Below are positions 8,233 through 14,548 of a DNA stretch of 18,991 bases, one piece after another. Each line of letters opens with the position of its first letter. Position 1 is the first letter of the stretch. The position numbers and the translations under genes are program-made. The DNA is from Terriglobales bacterium (GTDB lineage: Bacteria; Acidobacteriota; Terriglobia; Terriglobales; Acidobacteriaceae). The DNA is taken from the NCBI GenBank assembly GCA_019241735.1, contig JAFAWN010000439.1, forward strand, positions 1 through 18,991, written 5' to 3'. The notes under the pieces were generated by a model. That model searched no databases, was not told the DNA's origin, and was given only the letters and a program-made list of their open reading frames with translations.

Positions 8233-8262
8233 CGCCGCCGGCGAAATGCTGGCGGCGTTTCA
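8233..8262 (+). terminator. Rho-independent terminator after clpC
   Basis: CGCCGCCGGC (8233-8242) pairs with GCTGGCGGCG (8248-8257) through one G-T wobble. The loop is five bases (GAAAT) and TTTCATTTCT follows. It lies 25 bases past the clpC stop and separates clpC from the convergent vapBC pair. Confidence 0.75.
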
Positions 8263-8277
8263 TTTCTGCAAGATGAG

Positions 8278-8682
8278 CTAGCACCAATCCTCAGTTTTTA
8301 GGCGCCTCACCTTCTGGAATACTTGGTCATGCGTGACTAAAATCGCGTCTGTGGCTAGCGCCTGAGCGGCGATCATTAGATCGAGATTGCCCATAGGAGT
8401 TCCTTCACGTTTCAGTACTGCGCGCAGCGAAGCGTATTGCTTTGCGGCTTCTGAGGCCCAGGGTACAACCTCAATTCTCAGCAGAAATTCTTCCACCACG
8501 GTCTTCAAATGCTTCGCCTCCGGCTTCTTCGCCACCCCGAAGCGCAACTCAGCTTCGGTTACCGTCGAGATACCCACCTGGGACATCGGTAGCGTGAGCA
8601 ATCTCTCACGCACAGGAGCAACCGTCCCTTTAATCACGTAGCTCGCCATGTTTGTGTCGAGCAGGTAGCGGACGGTAGGCAT
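8278..8682 (-). CDS. vapC: VapC-family PIN-domain toxin ribonuclease
   Basis: This is a predicted Mg2+-dependent endoribonuclease that arrests translation when freed from its antitoxin. The 134-residue PIN domain retains the acidic site: D9 in LLDTN, E43/E45 in VTEAEL, D101 in GNLDLMIAA and D119 in THD, with N11 beside the first. Length and spacing match typical VapC/FitB proteins, so it appears catalytically intact. Its ATG shares one base with the stop codon of the antitoxin gene (TGATG around 8680-8684), indicating translational coupling in a two-gene operon. Regulation is expected to be conditional cooperativity through the operator in front of vapB. The RNA target cannot be read from sequence. 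Confidence 0.92.
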   Translation of the reverse strand: MPTVRYLLDTNMASYVIKGTVAPVRERLLTLPMSQVGISTVTEAELRFGVAKKPEAKHLKTVVEEFLLRIEVVPWASEAAKQYASLRAVLKREGTPMGNLDLMIAAQALATDAILVTHDQVFQKVRRLKTEDWC

Positions 8683-8924
8683 CAGAACAGCTGACGCTTC
8701 TGCGGCGGCGGGTCTCTGCGGGCTGCGAGAAAGTCTGGAGGAACCTTTGCGCTGTCGACCAGGTCGAAGAATTCAGACCACGATTCAGGCCGTCGGGACA
8801 AAATGACGTCTCCGGTTGCTCGATCTTGGCGAACATACACTTCTGTTCCTTCGAATCGTAAGTCCACCGGAAGGCGGACCGCCTGGCTACGTCCGTTTTG
8901 AAACAATTTCGCTGTCCTGCGCAT
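8682..8924 (-). CDS. vapB: VapB-family antitoxin (AbrB/SpoVT-like DNA-binding)
   Basis: This 80-residue antitoxin is the first gene of the vapBC operon. The N-terminal swapped-hairpin DNA-binding domain (about 1-45) begins RRTAKLFQNGRSQAVRLP, the usual start of the VapB/AbrB class. The C-terminal part (46-80), with ESWSEFFDLVD and the basic-aromatic tail, is where VapC would bind. No Shine-Dalgarno precedes the ATG at 8924. A TTGACA/TATATA promoter ends about seven bases before it, so the mRNA may be leaderless. A 14-bp palindrome covers the -10 region, consistent with autorepression by the VapBC complex (family knowledge). Confidence 0.9.
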   Translation of the reverse strand: MRRTAKLFQNGRSQAVRLPVDLRFEGTEVYVRQDRATGDVILSRRPESWSEFFDLVDSAKVPPDFLAARRDPPPQKRQLF

Positions 8925-8927
8925 ATA

Positions 8928-8961
8928 ATGATATATATCATGGTATATTACAGCTTGTCAA
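8928..8961 (-). promoter_or_regulatory. vapBC promoter with overlapping palindromic operator
   Basis: On the - strand a perfect TTGACA (8956-8961) is followed 18 bases later by TATATA (8932-8937), ending seven bases before the vapB ATG. The perfect palindrome ATGATATATATCAT (8928-8941) covers the -10 box and the presumed transcription start. It is placed where a VapB dimer bound to the two half-sites would block RNA polymerase. Confidence 0.65.
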
Positions 8962-9018
8962 CGAAAGTAGCGTCCGCCCCCTTGGCGTCTCGCTGCCGCA
9001 ATACTAAAAATTTTACAT

Positions 9019-9048
9019 TTCACCGTGCGTTAGAAGCCCGGCTATCAT
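9019..9048 (+). promoter_or_regulatory. Candidate promoter of the glutaredoxin gene
   Basis: TTCACC (9019-9024) and TATCAT (9043-9048) are 18 bases apart. The -10 box ends 12 bases before the ATG at 9061 and no Shine-Dalgarno is present, giving a leader of only a few bases. The architecture resembles that in front of lolC. Confidence 0.4.
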
Positions 9049-9060
9049 CCAAGCACTCCT

Positions 9061-9318
9061 ATGGAAATCACCGTTTATTCCGCCTTCTGGTGCCCCGATT
9101 GCCGGACCGCCAAACGCTTTTTGCAGGAGCACAACCTCTCCTTCAAGGAAATTGACATCGAGACTACCCCCGGCGCAGCCGACGAGGTCGTCAAGCGCAC
9201 CGGTAAGCGCGCGATCCCGCAATTCGTCATTGATGGGGAATGGGTGCAGCCTTACAGCCCCGGCGAGGGCTTCCTTTACGAGGAAATGTCCCGGCGCCTC
9301 GGCATCGCAAAGCCTTGA
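9061..9318 (+). CDS. Glutaredoxin-family protein with CPDC active site
   Basis: This is a small (85 aa) thioredoxin-fold oxidoreductase, predicted to be cytoplasmic and to reduce disulfides or mixed disulfides. The N-terminal strand is followed by WCPDC (C11 and C14), a dithiol active site. The cis-proline loop RAIPQFVIDGEW (54-65) and the C-terminal helix complete the fold. CPDC differs from the CPYC of classical glutaredoxins and resembles the mycoredoxin/NrdH-like or uncharacterised glutaredoxin groups, so the physiological reductant (glutathione or another thiol) is uncertain. It is flanked by divergent vapBC and a downstream protease gene 142 bases away, and appears to be monocistronic. 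Confidence 0.87.
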   Translation: MEITVYSAFWCPDCRTAKRFLQEHNLSFKEIDIETTPGAADEVVKRTGKRAIPQFVIDGEWVQPYSPGEGFLYEEMSRRLGIAKP

Positions 9319-9460
9319 TTCTGGCGGCTTTTCCGCGATCTCGCCCGCTTGTACATCGCCTTCCGTACTGTAGGCACCGCCACGCCGGCACCGGACAATA
9401 AGGGGATCGCGTTTCCGCTGGGATGCCCCATTTTCTCACCAGCAGGCGGATCGGCTTGCT

Positions 9461-10420
9461 ATGTCCGACGAATTTTTCCAACAGGAAGAAGTTCTGCGCC
9501 CGCGCTGGATTCAGGCCGCGCTCGGCGTACTCTTGCTGCTCATTACCGGCGCCGTCATCTACTATTACGCGCCGCATCCCGATGCCAACCTCAAATCGCA
9601 AGTAAGCCAGCTTACGCGTCAGGTTGACGAGCTCAGGCAAGAGCAGGATATGCCTGCGATGGTGCTCAACCATTACCGCAACTCAATTTGCTACATCCTG
9701 GGAATCTACCGGGTAAGTTTTCCCGGCGAAAAGCCCTCCCTGCGCGCCCGTATCTCCGGCACTGGCTTTGTGGTTGCCGACGGGCTCCTTGCCACCAATC
9801 GCCACGTCGCCGAGCCCTGGTACGAAGATCCTGAGTCATCTCTGCTGATCAAGAAAGGCGCCGCGCCCGAGCTGGAGAAACTGATTGCATTTTTCCCCGG
9901 CCTTTCTGCGCCGGTTAACATCACCCCCGCCATCTTGTCCGCGCAGGGAGATTTGGCCGTCCTCCGCATCGAAGATCTGATAGCTGTTCACCGCCTCCGC
10001 CCCCTGCCGCTCGCCGAAAAATCATCCGCGCCCGGGGAACTGGTCGCCGTGGTTGGCTATCCCATGGGAATTCTGGGGATGCTGGCAAAATCTCCCCCTG
10101 CGGTTTACGAGCGCCTCGCGTTTCGTCACGACGATCAGGGCGCCGCGAATGAGCTGGCAGCGCTCTCCCTCATCCGCCCATCAGCGACCTGCGGACATCT
10201 CGGCGATGTGGTCGCCGACAAGCTCATCTACGACGCGCCTACCGCGCACGGAGGCAGTGGCGGCCCGGTCTTCAATTCCAGAGGCGAGGTCATCGGAATC
10301 AACGCTGCCTACATCGACGGCTTCTCTGGAGGCACCCTTGGGATTTCCGTTCAGGCATTAAAGCCGTTAATACTGGCTGCTGAAAACAAGCCTCAGAAGC
10401 GCGCCTCTAAAATTAATTAA
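9461..10420 (+). CDS. Membrane-anchored trypsin-like serine protease without a PDZ domain
   Basis: This 319-residue protein has a short cytoplasmic head, one membrane helix (about 17-36), a short coiled coil (about 43-62) and a chymotrypsin-fold domain placed outside the inner membrane. The catalytic triad is visible: H115 in LATNRHVAEPW, D164 in QGDLAVLRI and S266 in HGGSGGPVFN. The last block resembles HtrA/DegP (GNSGGP) but with an extra Gly. The oxyanion loop and final strand GEVIGINAA follow. There is no PDZ domain and the protein ends soon after the protease domain, unlike DegP/DegS. Two cysteines (C77, C244) could form a disulfide. A periplasmic housekeeping or regulated-proteolysis role is an inference. 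The ATG at 9461 lacks a strong Shine-Dalgarno; AGGCGG lies about 14 bases upstream. Confidence 0.85.
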   Translation: MSDEFFQQEEVLRPRWIQAALGVLLLLITGAVIYYYAPHPDANLKSQVSQLTRQVDELRQEQDMPAMVLNHYRNSICYILGIYRVSFPGEKPSLRARISGTGFVVADGLLATNRHVAEPWYEDPESSLLIKKGAAPELEKLIAFFPGLSAPVNITPAILSAQGDLAVLRIEDLIAVHRLRPLPLAEKSSAPGELVAVVGYPMGILGMLAKSPPAVYERLAFRHDDQGAANELAALSLIRPSATCGHLGDVVADKLIYDAPTAHGGSGGPVFNSRGEVIGINAAYIDGFSGGTLGISVQALKPLILAAENKPQKRASKIN

Positions 10421-10495
10421 CCGGCGCGAACTTTCTTTTCGCCCGCGCTATTATCCATTCTATCCTCGCGCCATCACGTCGCCACTGCCCGCGTA

Positions 10496-10525
10496 TTGGT
10501 AACTTCTCCCGAGTCCGTTTAGAAT
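10496..10525 (+). promoter_or_regulatory. Candidate purB promoter
   Basis: TTGGTA (10496-10501) and TAGAAT (10520-10525) are separated by 18 bases, matching the sigma-70 consensus at four and five of six positions. Transcription would start about 38 bases before the purB ATG. No purine riboswitch or obvious operator is seen in the gap. Confidence 0.4.
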
Positions 10526-10570
10526 CTTGGGTCTTCTTGAATACAAACGAGCGATCTCCATAACCACAAT

Positions 10571-11938
10571 ATGATTCCACGATATACCCGACCAGAAATG
10601 GGCCGAATCTGGAGCGATGAAAATCGCTTCCGCAGCTGGCTGGCAGTTGAAGTTGCCGCTACCACCACCCTGGCTGAAGCCGGCTGGGTCCCTCAGGACG
10701 CGGCCAAAGCCATCCGCGAGCGCGCCGATTTCAAACTCGAGCGCATACACGAAATCGAGGCCGAGGTCCGTCACGACGTTATCGCCTTTACCACCGCGGT
10801 CGCTGAGATTGTCGGCCCTGCTTCGCGCTGGTTCCACTATGGCCTTACCTCAAATGATGTCGTGGATACCGCGCAGGCCATGCTGGTTGCGCAGGCTTCG
10901 GAAATCATCGCCGCCGATTTGCAACGTTTGGCGGAGGTCCTCGAGCGCCGCGCCTGGGAGTTCAAAGACACGGTCATGGTGGGACGTACGCACGGAGTGC
11001 ATGCCGAGCCAGTCACGTTCGGTTTCAAGCTGGCTAACTGGTATGCAGAGGTACAGCGCAACATTGCTCGCTTCGATCGCGCCGCGGAAGAGATGCGGGT
11101 TGGCAAACTTTCCGGCGCGGTCGGCACTTTTGCTCACCTTACTCCGGAGCTGGAAGAAAAAATTTGCGCCCGCCTGGGGTTGACGGCGGCCCCAATTTCT
11201 TCTCAAGTCATCCAGCGCGATCGCCATGCATATTATCTGGCTACCCTGGCCGTGATCGCTTCCACCCTGGATAAGATCGCCACCGAAATCCGCCATCTCC
11301 AGCGCACCGAAGTCCGCGAGGCTGAGGAATATTTCAGCGAAAAACAAAAGGGCTCCTCCGCCATGCCCCATAAGCGCAACCCCGTCACCTCCGAACAAAT
11401 CAGCGGCCTGGCGCGCGTGGTCCGCTCGAACTCGCAGGCGGCGCTCGAAAACGTGGCCCTCTGGCATGAGCGGGACATATCGCACTCTTCGGTTGAGCGC
11501 ATCATCCTTCCTGACTCCACCACGCTTATCGACTACATGCTGGCCAAAACCACCGGCCTGTTGGATAAATTAATGGTCTATCCCGAGCGCATGAAGGCGA
11601 ATCTGGAAAGTACTTCGGGCCTGGTGTTCAGCGGACAATTGCTGCTCGATCTGGTTGAGCAGGGAGTCTTACGCGAGGACGCCTACCGGCTCGTCCAAAC
11701 TCACGCCATGAACGCCTGGAAAGGCGGACTGGATTTCCGGCAGTTGATATTGAATGACAAGGAAATTACCAAACATGTGCCCCGGAATAAAATCGAGCGC
11801 GCTTTTGATCTCAAGCGGCAACTGCGGCACATCGACCAGATCTTCGCCAGAGTGTTTAAGCAAGGTCATCTCCCATCGAAATCTGATGCAAAGCAGGACC
11901 ATCCCCGATCGAAAGCCACGAAGAAGAAGCGGCGTTGA
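10571..11938 (+). CDS. purB: Adenylosuccinate lyase PurB
   Basis: The enzyme makes AICAR from SAICAR and AMP from adenylosuccinate, two beta-eliminations releasing fumarate in purine synthesis. The 455-residue protein belongs to the fumarase/aspartase superfamily and carries its conserved blocks: RHDVIAF with H68, GLTSNDVVDT (91-100), GRTHGVHAEP with catalytic H141, and the flexible signature loop GSSAMPHKRNP (261-271). RYTRPEMGRIWSDE at the N-terminus is typical of the short bacterial PurB group. After about residue 430 there is an unusual basic tail ending KATKKKRR. ATG at 10571 is chosen from family alignment; no Shine-Dalgarno is obvious. No other pur gene is adjacent. Confidence 0.96.
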   Translation: MIPRYTRPEMGRIWSDENRFRSWLAVEVAATTTLAEAGWVPQDAAKAIRERADFKLERIHEIEAEVRHDVIAFTTAVAEIVGPASRWFHYGLTSNDVVDTAQAMLVAQASEIIAADLQRLAEVLERRAWEFKDTVMVGRTHGVHAEPVTFGFKLANWYAEVQRNIARFDRAAEEMRVGKLSGAVGTFAHLTPELEEKICARLGLTAAPISSQVIQRDRHAYYLATLAVIASTLDKIATEIRHLQRTEVREAEEYFSEKQKGSSAMPHKRNPVTSEQISGLARVVRSNSQAALENVALWHERDISHSSVERIILPDSTTLIDYMLAKTTGLLDKLMVYPERMKANLESTSGLVFSGQLLLDLVEQGVLREDAYRLVQTHAMNAWKGGLDFRQLILNDKEITKHVPRNKIERAFDLKRQLRHIDQIFARVFKQGHLPSKSDAKQDHPRSKATKKKRR

Positions 11939-12051
11939 TCAGGGAACTTTCTAGCTGTAGAAAAACGGGGCCCTGTCGCAAAGCGATAGCTGAACTTTCA
12001 AAGCTGTTTCAAGCACTAGCTTCCGCGATCTTAGAAGCAGTGGGATAACTC

Positions 12052-12495
12052 TCAGCGCGTCCGGGAAACTCGGCTGCGTTCGAATCTGGGGTTCCTCCCG
12101 AGCATTCCATCCAGCGCGGCCGCGCCGGGCCCGGAGAGCGCCAGGCAAATAGACGCGGCGAACAATGTCAACGCAAACTCATAACCGGTGGGCAGAAAAA
12201 ACCCGTTTTTCAGATGGACGAAAATCATTGCCCCCGCCATATCAATCGCCAGAAGTAACGCTGCGACGCGCGTCCCCAATCCTAGGATTAACGCTATACC
12301 GCCAAGAAATTCGACCAGCGAAACCACGTAGCCGGAAACTCCGGGCACTGGGACACCCATGTGTCCCATCATTCCCACCATTCGGGGGAAGCCAAAAACA
12401 AAAATCTTCTGCCATCCATGCATGAGAAAAACCGCTCCCACGGCGACACGTAAAACCGCAACTCCCCAGCCTTGATTTACATGACCGTAATTCAT
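12052..12495 (-). CDS. DoxX-family four-helix membrane protein
   Basis: This 147-residue inner-membrane protein is of the DoxX/MauE superfamily. Family features are the first helix with RVAVGAVFLMHGWQKIF (16-32) and the second with SLVEFLGGIALILGLGTRVAALLLA (59-83). A polar loop, two further helices and a basic tail follow. Homologues have been linked to thiosulfate:quinone oxidoreductase and to membrane redox complexes, but the function of this orphan is not determined. The ATG at 12495 is strongly supported by GGAGGG (12500-12505) four bases upstream. It is divergent from the BON-domain gene, sharing a 202-base intergenic region, and converges on purB. Confidence 0.85.
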   Translation of the reverse strand: MNYGHVNQGWGVAVLRVAVGAVFLMHGWQKIFVFGFPRMVGMMGHMGVPVPGVSGYVVSLVEFLGGIALILGLGTRVAALLLAIDMAGAMIFVHLKNGFFLPTGYEFALTLFAASICLALSGPGAAALDGMLGRNPRFERSRVSRTR

Positions 12496-12660
12496 TTTTC
12501 CCTCCGCTCAATGGGGAATCGGGTTTCGCACCGTAGTGTAACGCGTGCGAGCGACCGACGTCCTGCCTCAGTCAGTGGGAATGCTCGCGGCAATCGCTGG
12601 GACTATCCCTTGAGGCTATGGCCACTTAGCGCCAGCATCCTTCTCCCGAAACCACGCATC

Positions 12661-12697
12661 TAACTAATTAACTAACTGGTTAATCAAGGAGAAGCAC
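12661..12697 (+). promoter_or_regulatory. Direct and inverted repeats and Shine-Dalgarno before the BON gene
   Basis: Two near-identical octamers, TAACTAAT (12661-12668) and TAACTAAC (12669-12676), lie in tandem. They overlap a perfect inverted repeat ATTAAC-N6-GTTAAT (12667-12684). A strong Shine-Dalgarno AAGGAGAAG (12686-12694) follows and fixes the ATG at 12698. The repeats may be an operator or an AT-rich leader element; no protein can be assigned. Confidence 0.4.
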
Positions 12698-13456
12698 ATG
12701 ACGAAAATTCTTAAAATGCTAAGCGCTCTGTCCGCTATTGCTTTGCTCGGCGTCACATTGTCAGCTCAAACGCCGGCAGCATCCCGCAATAACGCGGCCA
12801 TTGAGAGCCGGGTCGAGCACAAGCTCGATGGGAAGAAGCAATTCCACAATGTCAAGGCATCGGTTGAGGACGGCATCGTTTCCCTCACCGGAACGGTCGA
12901 TCTTTATCAGCAGAAGCTGGACGCAGCGAAGCACGTCAGGAAGCTGGCGGGCGTCGAAGGAGTGCGGAACCTGATCGCCGTCGAGGGCAAGAATGTCACC
13001 GATCAGCAACTGGCAGCCAGTCTCGATCGCAAGCTGTTCTACGATCGCATTGGATACGATAACGAATTCAACTTCGTCACCGCATCGGTGCAGAACGGCG
13101 TCGCGACGCTGAACGGTGAGACCCGCACGGAATTAGATCGCGATTCAGCGCTCGCCATTGCCAATACGATGCCGGGAGTCAAAGATGTCGTCAACAACAT
13201 CAAAGTCTCTCCGGTTTCGACTTTCGACGATACCATCCGAATTCAGGCTCTGCGCGCCATCTACCGCGACCCGGTGTTGAGCGGTTACGGAACTGATCCC
13301 GCACTGCCCATCCGGATCGTCGTGGATAACGGCCACCTGACGTTATACGGTGTGGTTAATAACGCGATGCAGAAGAACATTGCCGGAATTCGCGCGAACG
13401 AAGTCTTTGGAGTGTTCAGCGTCCAGAACAATCTGGAAGTGGCGAAACATTCCTAA
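12698..13456 (+). CDS. Secreted triple-BON-domain protein
   Basis: The 252-residue protein has a cleavable signal peptide (Lys-rich start, hydrophobic 8-22, probable cleavage after A23 in TLSA-Q), so it is periplasmic or envelope-bound. Three BON modules follow (about 31-98, 104-171 and 177-250). Each has a pattern like VKASVEDGIVSLTGTVDLYQQK or VTASVQNGVATLNGETRTE and the closing GV..V.N hairpin. BON domains occur in OsmY-type stress proteins and secretins and are thought to bind phospholipid or other envelope surfaces. There is no lipoprotein cysteine. Start and translation are supported by a strong Shine-Dalgarno. A terminator follows directly, so the gene is a single transcription unit. 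An envelope-stress role is an inference. Confidence 0.87.
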   Translation: MTKILKMLSALSAIALLGVTLSAQTPAASRNNAAIESRVEHKLDGKKQFHNVKASVEDGIVSLTGTVDLYQQKLDAAKHVRKLAGVEGVRNLIAVEGKNVTDQQLAASLDRKLFYDRIGYDNEFNFVTASVQNGVATLNGETRTELDRDSALAIANTMPGVKDVVNNIKVSPVSTFDDTIRIQALRAIYRDPVLSGYGTDPALPIRIVVDNGHLTLYGVVNNAMQKNIAGIRANEVFGVFSVQNNLEVAKHS

Positions 13457-13476
13457 AATTCAGTTCGCGATTGGAC

Positions 13477-13507
13477 AAAGGCGCGGCTTAAAAGGCTGCG
13501 CCTTTTT
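13477..13507 (+). terminator. Rho-independent terminator after the BON gene
   Basis: AAAGGCGCGGC (13477-13487) pairs with GCTGCGCCTTT (13495-13505) with a single G-T wobble. The loop is seven bases and a T5 tract (13503-13507) follows. It lies 20 bases past the stop. Confidence 0.85.
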
Positions 13508-13521
13508 GTTGGCTCAAGAAC

Positions 13522-13555
13522 TCTGTCATCCTGACCGAAGCCAAGGGACCTTGAG
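13522..13555 (+). repeat. Probable dispersed intergenic repeat of the GTCATCCTGA type
   Basis: The segment contains GTCATCCTGACCGAAGCC followed by AAGGGACCTTGAG. From general knowledge, closely related strings (GTCATCCTGAGCGAAG...AAGGA) recur between genes in many acidobacterial and other genomes. Only one copy is in this window, so the repetitive nature is an inference. It sits in the gap between the BON terminator and the 3' end of larB, a typical place for such elements. Confidence 0.4.
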
Positions 13556-13620
13556 CTGCGCGCCGCCTTTGATTGGGGATTTCGTCGCTGTGGCGCGGAC
13601 GCCCCTCGAGGCCGCCGGCG

Positions 13621-14391
13621 CTAAAGCCGGTTAATCAGGGACGCCACAAACCCTGCGCCAAATCCGTTGTCGATATTGACCACGCTGACATTCGATGCGC
13701 ATGAATTCATCATCCCTAAAAGCGCCGCTACTCCCTTGAACGAAGCCCCGTAGCCTATGCTGGTCGGGACCGCGATCACAGGAACGCCAACCAGCCCGCC
13801 AACTACACTTGGTAGTGCGCCTTCCATGCCCGCGCATACAATCACTACGCGCGCGCGAGTGAGTGATGTGCGATTGGCAAGCAGCCGGTGAATGCCTGCC
13901 ACCCCAACATCGTACAAACGCTCCACGTCGTTGCCCATGATCTCGGCCGTGACCACCGCCTCCTCGGCGACGGGAATATCGCTGGTGCCTGCGGAAACCA
14001 CCGCAATCACGCCCTTGCCGAATTTCTTTTTCTGGCGTTGCAGCACGATCGCTCGCGCTTCCTGGCGATACTCGGCGCGGCGAGATTGTTTCTTGACCGC
14101 TGCGAATTGTTTGGTGTCCGCGCGCGTGCACAGAATGTTCCCGCCGTGTTTTTCCAGTCGCGCAAAAATGCCGGCGAGCTGCGGCGGCGTTTTTCCCAAA
14201 CCAAAAATCACCTCCGGCATCCCCACTCGGAGCTGGCGGTGATGATCAACCTTCGCAAATCCCAGATCTTCAAAGGGCAAATGCCGCAGACGTTCCACCG
14301 CCTCGTCGGGCGTAAGCTTGCCTTTGCGGACCTGCTCGAAAACTTTACGTATGGATTCGGCGTTCACGTTTGGGTTGCAATAGCGTAGCAT
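13621..14391 (-). CDS. larB: LarB, pyridinium-3,5-biscarboxylic acid mononucleotide synthase
   Basis: LarB carboxylates and hydrolyses nicotinic acid adenine dinucleotide in the first step of nickel-pincer nucleotide cofactor synthesis, used by lactate racemase and related enzymes. The 256 residues show an N-terminal helical region (1-60), the LarB-specific VGMPEVIFGLGKTP segment (56-69), and a PurE-like C-terminal domain with VVSAGTSDIPVAEEA (132-146), CAGMEGALPSVVGGL (186-200), VPTSIGYG (209-216) and the closing NIDNGFGAGFVAS. This matches full-length LarB. The ATG at 14391 abuts GAGGG with no spacing, so initiation may be weak or a nearby codon may be used. larA, larC and larE are absent from the window, so the partner genes must be elsewhere or the gene serves another LarA-like enzyme. 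Confidence 0.92.
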   Translation of the reverse strand: MLRYCNPNVNAESIRKVFEQVRKGKLTPDEAVERLRHLPFEDLGFAKVDHHRQLRVGMPEVIFGLGKTPPQLAGIFARLEKHGGNILCTRADTKQFAAVKKQSRRAEYRQEARAIVLQRQKKKFGKGVIAVVSAGTSDIPVAEEAVVTAEIMGNDVERLYDVGVAGIHRLLANRTSLTRARVVIVCAGMEGALPSVVGGLVGVPVIAVPTSIGYGASFKGVAALLGMMNSCASNVSVVNIDNGFGAGFVASLINRL

Positions 14392-14548
14392 CCCTCAGGT
14401 GTTGCGGACCTGGATTGAGCAATCGGCGATGCAGGCATCGAGGAAAACTGAAGAAGCTCGTGCGAAAGGCTCGGGAAGTCCTTGAGAAACTTCTGCGGAA
14501 TAGCGCTTCGCAGACGACGGTTCGTAATTCCGCCCGCGTCTTGAACTA

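Noticed and set aside
10451..10459. DnaA-box-like TTATCCATT
   Set aside because: It differs from TTATCCACA at two of the invariant last three positions, is single, and has no AT-rich unwinding region; not evidence of an origin despite the parS-like site.
10850..11485. 211-residue - strand ORF inside purB
   Set aside because: Antisense shadow of a highly conserved gene; no family resemblance and no ribosome binding site.
13888..14388. 166-residue + strand ORF opposite larB
   Set aside because: larB accounts for the region with full-length family motifs; the antisense frame shows no recognisable domain.
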